Shown: positions 34,201 to 40,283 of the stretch, piece after piece
How the letters are laid out: the number at the start of each line of letters is the position of its first letter
Position numbering within the stretch: position 1 is the stretch's first letter
Origin: Parvularia atlantis
Taxonomy: Eukaryota; Opisthokonta; Rotosphaerida
Direction: 5' to 3'
DNA length: 40,283 bases
Assembly: GCA_943704415.1 (NCBI GenBank)
Contig: CALSCO010002097.1
Location: 1 to 40,283 of the forward strand
Program-made: the position numbers and the translations under genes
The notes under the pieces: generated by a model
Databases searched by the model: none
What the model was told of the DNA's origin: nothing
Seen by the model: only the letters and a program-made list of their open reading frames with translations

Positions 34201-37200
34201 GCAGGACGTGATCCTCAAGAGCGTGAGCACGATGCGCTCAAGCTCGATCGCCAACACGCTCGATGCGCCCGTCGACAAGCAGCAGGCGAACGTGTTCTTC
34301 AAGGTGGCCCATCGCTGCTGGCGTTGCAAGGGGGTTTGCTGAATGCGCGGCGGACAGAACTCGAGCAGCATCCTGTCCAAGATCGGCACGGTCATCACGA
34401 CCGAGCGCCTGCGCCGCAAGGACCCCGTGACGCTCGAGGCCGTACAGTTTCTCCAGCGGCTGTTTTCGAAGCTGTCCAACAACAGCGCGATCTTCATTCA
34501 GCTGTTCAAGGTGCGCCGACGAGACTCGCACGCGTTGAGGCTACTGACTGCGCGGCCGTCCACAGTCGTCCGTACCGCTGCAGGACGAGGGCGTCGACAT
34601 GGGCATGGGCGCACAGACGCTGCTGCGCAATCGCCGCGGCCGCGTGAGCCTGGACCTGCCGGCGATCCTCTCGAGCGTGTTCAGCCCGCCGCTGCTGTTT
34701 GCACCGACCAAGGCGTCGGAGGACATCATGGACGAGGAGGAGCGGCGCCTTGCGGAGGTGCTGGGTGGCTCGCGCGGCACGCCGCTGAGCGCTCGCTGAC
34801 CTGCTGTTGCCGTGTCGCGTGTCGCAGGAGCTTGCGCTGTCGCCCGTGCACGACATTCTGCAGCACCTCGTGAGCTGGTACCGCCCGAACGGTCGCGCGG
34901 CGAACCAGCTGGCCCTGGCCGCGGTCATTCGCAACCTGGTCATGTACCTGAGCGACATCTACAGGGGCACGGTGGACGACAAGGTCATCACGGGTGCGTC
35001 GCGGGCGACGCGTGACTGCGTCGGTGGTGTGCTCAGCAGCTCGGCCCTCGTCAGAGACGACAAAGCTGTGCGAGGACCTGCAGAAGGTGTACCGCAAGCA
35101 CTTCCAGCGCCACTTGTTCCCCGTCGCGGCGCTGTTTGAGCTCGTGCACCTGGTGTACATGCGCCGGCCGGTGGCCGCCAACCCTAAGGTGCGCGCTGCC
35201 CTCCGGTGCGGCAAGAGGCCGATGGCGCTGCGCAGACGATCAACCACATGGTTCGCGAACTTCTGCGCTTTGCAATGGCCGGGCCTGACCTCGACATTGA
35301 CGAGATCGTGGCGATCCACGAGGCGTTCTTCCCTTCGACAAACGAGGCGCCCGCGAGCTCGCTGACGGCGCAGGACTCGAGCACAAATCTCGTCATCGGA
35401 GCGCCCGCTGCGGCGCCCGCCGCGCCTGTCACGCCCGAGCCGACCCCGCAGACGCGTCGCCGGCGCATCATCGGCCGGCTGTTTTGGTCGCGTGCTCCGG
35501 CGGTCCACCACGCCGAAGCGGCCGTGGCCAGTGCTCGTGCGTTGACGGGCGCTGCTGCGAGGTGCCATGCTGACGTCGTGATGCGGCTCCTCTCGCAGCC
35601 GCCGCCGCACGAACGCCGATCCCGCCCTTTGTGCAAATGCTGATCGACACGATGCGTGCCCAGCTCAAGGATGTGCTCAGTCCGTCGCGCACAGCGCCCG
35701 TGCACCTGGGCGGCACACTCGGCAGCGCCTTCAAGGTGCTGCTGCGGACTGTTGGGGCGCTGGAAAGTCGCTGACTCTCGTGCGCCACCAGGTGCTCAGC
35801 CTCGACGCGTACTCGCTGGACGAGCTGGACAACGTGTCGATGGCTGAAGTGTCGGCGGCGGCGCGGCAGCAGTATGCGCAGAAGGTGCGACTGAGCTGTG
35901 CCAGCGCGATTAGGACTGACAAGCGGCGGGCGCAGCACTACGACCTCGCGCACAGCTGCCAAGACCTATTTGAGCTGACGCTCGACTACCTCTGCAAGGC
36001 GGTCGTGACCAACAACTGCGGCCCGCCGCCGCGCGTCGCGTTCGACCGGGCATTTGTCGCGCTCAAGTGGGGTTCGATCCTGCTGGTGGAGCTGTGGGAG
36101 GCGCAACTGGCGTCGCGCGACAAGAGCGACGCGGCGCGCTTCACCTCGATGGTGCTGTCGGGCTCGCCGTCACAGCGCGTTGTGCGTGGCTTGGGCACGC
36201 GTGTGCGTAGTTGCTGACGCATCTGTGATGCAGGCCCGCACGCTGTCGGTGCACGACCGCCAGCTGCGTGTGCTGTCATCGCTTTGCTTTGCGGCGACGA
36301 TGCGCCCGGGCGCGCGCAAGGTCGCCGTGACGCTTTTGGGCGCATCCAACCAGCTGGCCGAGGCTTTTGTGCGTCTTTGTGTTGGACAGTGGTGCTCGTG
36401 TGCCGCTGCTCACCCCGCGCGTCATGCGCAGGAGTACGGCTGCCGCAGCACTTCATTCGCCGACGTGTACCGCGCGATCATCCTGCTCAAGTCAGTGGCG
36501 CTGCTCGTGCGGCGGCTGCTCGTGTCCAAGTGCGTTCTTCGTGCGGTTTGCGCATTGCGTGTGCTAATCCATCGCTCGCTCGCGCAGTCCGGCGGCCTCG
36601 ACCGCGACGATCGATCTGCAGCGCATGCTCGGCGCAGAGTGCGTCATCGCTTGCGGGCTCGCTCGCGCGGCTGTCTCGCTGACGCGCACGCGCAGCCCGA
36701 CGGACCTGGCGGACAAGATCGACCCGCTGTCGCTCGAGCTGACGATGTTCAACGGCGGCTGGCGCAGCCTCGCGCAGCTCATGCGCCTGCCTGCCGAGTA
36801 TGAAGGGGTGCGTTTGCACGGCGTGCGCTGGTGCTGCTCGCGCTGACGTACGGGCACAGTTTGCATTCGAGGGCGAAGTGGCGCCGGAGACGATGCGCGC
36901 GCGAGAGCTGTTTGAGGACCTGGTGCAGTTCCTGGCCAAGTCGCAGTCGTCGATTGTGGCGCACTTCAAGCCCGAGTTTTACCAGGTCCTCAAGGCGCTC
37001 AAGGAGGTGCGCGGACACGGCGGCGCGGCACACGGTGCCGTGCGCGGGCTGACCTGGCCGTGCCGTCCAGCTGCGCGACGCGCACGCCCTGTCGAAGATG
37101 TCGGCCGACGAGCGCAAGGCCGAGGCCACCAAGACGATGCGCACGACGGGCGCGTCGGTGAAGCAGAGCACGGTGCGCGCGCGGCCTCACAGGACGGGCG

Positions 37201-37551
37201 GCGCGATGCTGAGACGCGTGGGGCACGTGGGCGCAGGAGATGTACCTCTTGTCGACGGACCTGATGCGCAGCGACACGTTCTCGCAATCGATCGGCCGGA
37301 TCCAGCGCGACGTGAAAAAGGCACGTGCACGCGTGCTGGTGCAAGGCGCGCGGTGGCCGCTTACGCCGCGCTGCGCGCAGATGGTGCGCTCGGCGGCCCC
37401 GCTGGCGGCGGCGCGTGGGGTGGTGGCCAAGACGGACGATGAGCACAAGGCGGAGAAGGAGGAGGACGAGGAGGACGCGACGCCGCTGACGGCCGCGGCG
37501 ATCACGCCCCTTGCGCCCATCTCGACGCGCCACACCATCGTCGTCCTCTGA
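28253..37551 (+). CDS. Giant multi-exon alpha-solenoid-like protein, family not recognised
   Basis: About 50 short exons can be chained in frame from ATG 28253 (or in-frame 28196) to TGA 37549-37551, giving roughly 2,100-2,250 residues (estimated). Early exons are 28253-28524, 28585-28792 and 28847-28978. The protein is helical throughout, as in HEAT/ARM-type scaffolds, with segments such as FLYIGLGMLDAYEMLNG, LLLPAVSRMISSKDPHTYGI, IKAVIAASLFFIAKLSHFQR, RMQRYEW-type helices and DLFELTLDYLCKAVV. A Gly-rich leader, a Ser-rich basic linker (RSRKSEVHSVASFDSLSS) and an acidic C-terminal tail (KEEDEEDATP) are visible. There is no transmembrane run or signal peptide. Nearly all introns are 45-70 nt; one (37320-37379) begins GC. 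A UNC79/UNC80, Dopey or Furry-like scaffold is conceivable, but no motif proves any. Two adjacent genes instead of one cannot be excluded. Confidence 0.7.
33991..34029 (+). repeat. (CG)n(AG)n compound microsatellite in an intron
   Basis: An alternating CG tract runs directly into an AG tract. It lies inside the intron that starts GTACGCGC and ends GGCGCAG before the exon reading MVILILTAYL in the giant gene. Confidence 0.9.
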
Positions 37552-37582
37552 CCGTGTGCTGTGCGGTTTATGCGTGTGTGTG

Positions 37583-37690
37583 CTAAGCGTGGTGCGTTTG
37601 TGAAGCGTGGTGCTGTGTGCTGAGTGAGGTGCTGTGTGTGTGCGTGTGTGAAGCGTGGCACTGTGTGCGAAGCGTGGCACTGTGGTGCTG
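37583..37690 (+). repeat. Degenerate 19-20 bp repeat, about four units, between convergent stops
   Basis: Units resembling GAAGCGTGGCACTGTGTGC occur at about 37583, 37602-37620, 37650-37668 and 37669-37688, separated by GTGTGT-rich filler. The last two are adjacent and nearly identical. The array lies in the 166-bp spacer between the giant gene's stop and the stop of the tRNase Z gene. Confidence 0.7.
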
Positions 37691-37717
37691 TGTGCGCGGT
37701 TACGCACAGGGGCGTGC

Positions 37718-38989
37718 TTACGGAACAGCGGCAGGCTGGCCGTCGATGAGGAGACCCTTGCGGCTGATGCTGACGGCCATGAGGTCGCGCGCGCACACGA
37801 TCGGCGCGGGCGCGGGGTAGTCGGTGCGCGCGAGGTCGGCGATGCGCTGCATGACGGCGAGCGACTCGGGCGCCATATCACCCTTGTAGCGCGCTGAGAA
37901 GTGCGTCAGGCAGAGCGCGCGCGCGCCGACGGACGCGGCGAAGCGGCCGGCCATCTGCGGCGTCGAGTGCCCGTGCGAGACGGTCGTGGCCTCGAGGTCG
38001 CTGGCCGCGCTGGCGCTGTCGTCGGCCGCGCCCGGCTCGGGCAGGTGCGCGTTCGTGGCCTCGTGCACGAGCAGGTCGCAGCCGCGCGCGGCGTCGGCGA
38101 TCGCGGTCGGGTCGGACGTGTCGCCAAGCAGCGCGATCTTGAGGCCCGGGAGCGGTGGCCCGAGCAGCCGCGCCGGGTCGAGCACGCTGCCATCGGGCAG
38201 GGTCACGGCCCGGCCGGCCTTGACCTCGGCGAGCAGGCTCATGGGCTCGCGCACGCCCTGGGCCACGAGCGCGTCGCGGTTGGCCTGGATCAGGGCGCGC
38301 GCGGCCGCGGCGCCGACGAGCGGGCCGGGCGCGTCCGGCTCGGTCACGACGTAGCCGACGGTGGGCACGGTGTGGCGCAGCGGCGCGGCGACGATGTGCA
38401 GGCCGCCGTCGGCCGCGTGCGGGGCGGGCGGGATCTGCCACAGGCCCGTAGACGGGTGACGGCGGACGTCGTGTGAGGCGTCGAGCAGCTCGCAGTCGAG
38501 CGGCGGCACGGTCCACGCTGCGTTGGTGTCCGCCGCCGTCTCGTGCAGCTCGTGCACGATCAGCGGCATGGCTAGGCGCGCGTGCGACAGGTGCAGCGCC
38601 GCGCGGATGAAGCTGCGCAGGCCCGGCGGCCCGACGATGACCAGGGGCGGCCCGGCGGTGGCCGCTGCCTGTGGTGGGCTGCCCTCGTCGATGGTGCTGG
38701 GGGCCGCATCGGCGCTCGCCGTGCCGCTCGCCGCAGCCCCGCGCACGCCGCTGAGCGTGCACAGTAGACCCGGCAGGCCGTAGAGATGGTCGCCGTGCAG
38801 GTGCGTGAGGAAGATGCGCGCGACCTGCGACAGGCGCACGCCCGACGCGCGCCGGAGCTGATGCTGCGTCGCCTCGCCCGCGTCAAACAGCCACACGGCG
38901 CCCGTGCTGCCCACGCGCAGCGCCGCCGCCGACAGGTTGCGCGTCGCGCTGGGCACCGCCGAGCACGTCCCCAGGAACACGAGCTCCAT
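37718..38989 (-). CDS. ELAC1: tRNase Z, short form (ELAC1-type 3'-processing endonuclease)
   Basis: A single exon of 423 residues from ATG 38989. The start MELVFLGTCSAVPSATRN matches the family N-terminus; a GTG upstream is not needed. The metallo-beta-lactamase core has THLHGDH (His63, His65, Asp67, His68), the GDTSDP segment, LLVHEAT and SHGHST, plus LTHFSARY near the end. The enzyme cuts the 3' trailer from tRNA precursors. It is longer than human ELAC1 because of a Gly/Ala/Ser-rich insert after LCTLSGV, where the exosite arm region lies. No intron is needed, which is unusual here but its GC content resembles the neighbours. Cytosolic or nuclear location is inferred. Confidence 0.92.
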   Translation of the reverse strand: MELVFLGTCSAVPSATRNLSAAALRVGSTGAVWLFDAGEATQHQLRRASGVRLSQVARIFLTHLHGDHLYGLPGLLCTLSGVRGAAASGTASADAAPSTIDEGSPPQAAATAGPPLVIVGPPGLRSFIRAALHLSHARLAMPLIVHELHETAADTNAAWTVPPLDCELLDASHDVRRHPSTGLWQIPPAPHAADGGLHIVAAPLRHTVPTVGYVVTEPDAPGPLVGAAAARALIQANRDALVAQGVREPMSLLAEVKAGRAVTLPDGSVLDPARLLGPPLPGLKIALLGDTSDPTAIADAARGCDLLVHEATNAHLPEPGAADDSASAASDLEATTVSHGHSTPQMAGRFAASVGARALCLTHFSARYKGDMAPESLAVMQRIADLARTDYPAPAPIVCARDLMAVSISRKGLLIDGQPAAVP

Positions 38990-39004
38990 CGAGTGTTGCG
39001 TCAC

Positions 39005-39056
39005 GGACTCAGTGGAGTCGCGGATGGTTGCGCAATGTGCTGGTCACGGCACGGTG

Positions 39057-39087
<31 letters not shown>

Positions 39088-39324
39088 TGCAGACAAGGCT
39101 TGGTCCGAGATGGAGTTCACTAGCTCAGAGTTCTCGCCGTCGGCACCGTGATGAGCGGCGCTAGTGCGACAGAGCGTCGACGTGTGCGCGGCGCTTGCGG
39201 CGCTGAACTTCCAGGTTCTCGCGCCGACGACGCATCTTGCGCACAGCGTCCGCAAACAGAGAGCTCCTGCCCGCGAAGAAAACTCGGTCTGCGTCCGCCA
39301 ATATGAGTTCCTCGGGCTTTCAGT
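39005..39324. other. Spacer with (CA)n microsatellite
   Basis: No gene is seen. A CA tract of about 13 units lies at 39057-39083. The segment lies upstream of the tRNase Z start and downstream of the small Cys-rich gene, both on the minus strand. Confidence 0.6.
39057..39083. repeat. (CA)n microsatellite
   Basis: Perfect alternating CA of about 27 bases, upstream of the tRNase Z gene. It is the only long dinucleotide tract in the window that is intergenic rather than intronic. Confidence 0.93.
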
Positions 39325-39894
39325 TCAGTTGCGAATTGAAGGCTGTTGAAACGCACGCGTCTCAAGCATGTTGACACCTCGCTGGCCAGGGCCGTGGACG
39401 ATGCGGTAAAGCTCGCAGGCCTCGTCTTCTCGCAGCATGTGCACTTCGTCTGAGAGCTGCGGTTCCTCGAACAACGCTCGCGCCAGCTTGTTGCCAAAGT
39501 CGATCTCAGCCTGCCCCGCCGGCGGCAGCACGCGCGCATCAGTCAGTAACCTCGGACATGCGTCACGCGTCACATTGCACCGCGCACCTGACACCAGCTG
39601 GGGTAGGACGGATCCATGCCCGCGTACGGCTGAAGCACGAGTGCCTGCTTGAAGTGCGCCATGAGGTTCGACACAGGCTCATGCGGCTCGTTCAGACTTT
39701 CCCGGATGGCTATGACATGGCAAAGCACCACATGGACGACCTGCGCACACGCAATGTCACAGTCATGCGTCATGGCTCAGCTTGAAGCGCACGCTCGGGC
39801 CGTCGACGCACCATCGGCATGCGAACTTGCATTTCGCACAGTGGACTTGCAGGTCGCTGCTCCGGTTCTTGCACTGCAGGTGCGACAAACACAT
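39325..39894 (-). CDS. Small Cys-rich protein, putative zinc-binding, family unknown
   Basis: Model of three exons, 39894-39793, 39740-39588 and 39510-39325, about 146 residues. The N-terminus has Cys/His at positions 2, 5, 8, 19, 22, 26 and 29 (HLQCKNRSSDLQ then HCAKCKFACRWC), a spacing that suggests a bound zinc. The rest reads LNEPHEPVSNLMAHFKQALV, MDPSYPSW, AEIDFGNKLARALFEEP and HMLREDEACELYRIVHGPG. Introns of 52 and 77 nt start GTGCGC and end GCAG and keep the frame. The true start may lie further upstream, because an acceptor-like TTTGTCGCACCTGCAG precedes CKNRSS, so this may be the 3' part of a longer gene. GC content is lower than in most genes here. I do not recognise a family. Confidence 0.5.
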
Positions 39895-40177
39895 CGTGCT
39901 GGCTGGACCTTACCAGCTCTGCCTGTGCGCGCGGGCAAGGACGGCGAGCACGGCCGCGAGTGAAACCGTGACATCCCCGGCAGCAGCCGGATCCACAGAC
40001 CTGCTCTGGTTGCATGGTCGCTGCCTCTGCCAGCAGGCCCACATGCACGGGCACGGGCATGTCACACATAGAGCCGCAGTGGCTGAGGCGCGCTGTGACA
40101 CGGAGGGGAACGAAAGAGGACGTTGTCACGGATCAGCCTACAGGGACAGCTGTATATTAATTTTTACCCGGGGGAGC

Positions 40178-40283
40178 ATGAGCGGGTGTTTCACGAGCGA
40201 CGTGGCGGTCGAGCACGAGGGCTCGGCGCAAGATGTGCACTGGTGGACTGCAGGTGTAGACAGAGTCTCGGAGTGGGGGGGGG
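40178..40283 (+). CDS. Possible 5' end of a gene running off the window
   Basis: An ATG at 40178 opens a frame with no stop to the window end, starting MSGCFTSDVAVEHEGSAQDV. A TATA-like TGTATATTAATTTTTA lies about 20 bp upstream. The frame is too short for any family call and enters a terminal G-run, so it may be spurious. Confidence 0.25.
   Translation, partial: MSGCFTSDVAVEHEGSAQDVHWWTAGVDRVSEWGG

Noticed and set aside
36070-36085. GGTTCGATCC word as a tRNA T-loop
   Set aside because: It lies inside a coding exon of the giant gene (reading KWGSILLVELWEAQ) and has no cloverleaf around it.

Overview
The window looks like nuclear DNA of a GC-rich, gene-dense, intron-rich unicellular eukaryote. 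The genes are split by many very short introns (mostly about 45-80 nt) that nearly all begin GTGCGY or GTRCG and end in GCAG or ACAG. Intergenic gaps are often only tens of bases. The gene content is typical of a free-living protist (UXS, ZNG1/CobW, HDAC, ACSL, AKR, calpain-7, REEP, NAC-alpha, SLC10A7, an MTFR1-like protein, tRNase Z). I cannot fix the lineage: the set fits Amoebozoa, apusomonads or unicellular opisthokonts equally well. Both window ends are runs of G, so this may be a complete contig. All exon models below come from reading-frame continuity, splice-site pattern and remembered family motifs; none was checked by a search.

Layout. 1-222: 3' end of a UDP-glucuronate decarboxylase gene. 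264-1490 (-): CobW-type zinc chaperone GTPase. 1546-2104: a decayed or unrecognised coding-like stretch and copy A of a dispersed repeat. 2176-8651 (+): three head-to-tail metabolic or regulatory genes, an HDAC8-like deacetylase, a long-chain acyl-CoA synthetase (about 20 exons) and an aldo-keto reductase. 8699-12107 (-): full-length calpain-7/PalB homologue, starting only 16 bp from a divergent unknown gene (12124-13155, +). 13425-14673 (+): REEP1-4-type ER-shaping protein. 14674-15671: about 1 kb with no convincing gene. 15672-16776 (+): NAC alpha subunit. 16949-17601 (-) and 17707-17952 (+): two small unrecognised genes. 17954-19526 (-): SLC10A7-like carrier. 19552-20369 (-): unknown protein. 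20432-23614 (-): an intronless gene of lower GC encoding ARM-like repeats fused to a chymotrypsin-fold protease. 23682-24623 (+): MTFR1/FAM54-like protein. 24845-27384 (-): secreted protein with a discoidin-like C-terminus. 27385-28252: AT-richer spacer with repeat copy B. 28253-37551 (+): one huge gene of about 50 exons, probably an alpha-solenoid protein that I cannot name. 37718-38989 (-): short-form tRNase Z. 39325-39894 (-): small Cys-rich protein. 40178-end: possible truncated gene.

Most genes have unrelated housekeeping roles; there is no operon-like theme. The outlier is the intronless ARM-protease gene, which differs from every large neighbour in intron content, base composition and domain pairing. 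The other notable signals are the unusual 5' splice-site consensus, with C at position +4; three apparent GC-AG introns that follow the same consensus; and the A/B repeat pair found in two gene-start spacers.
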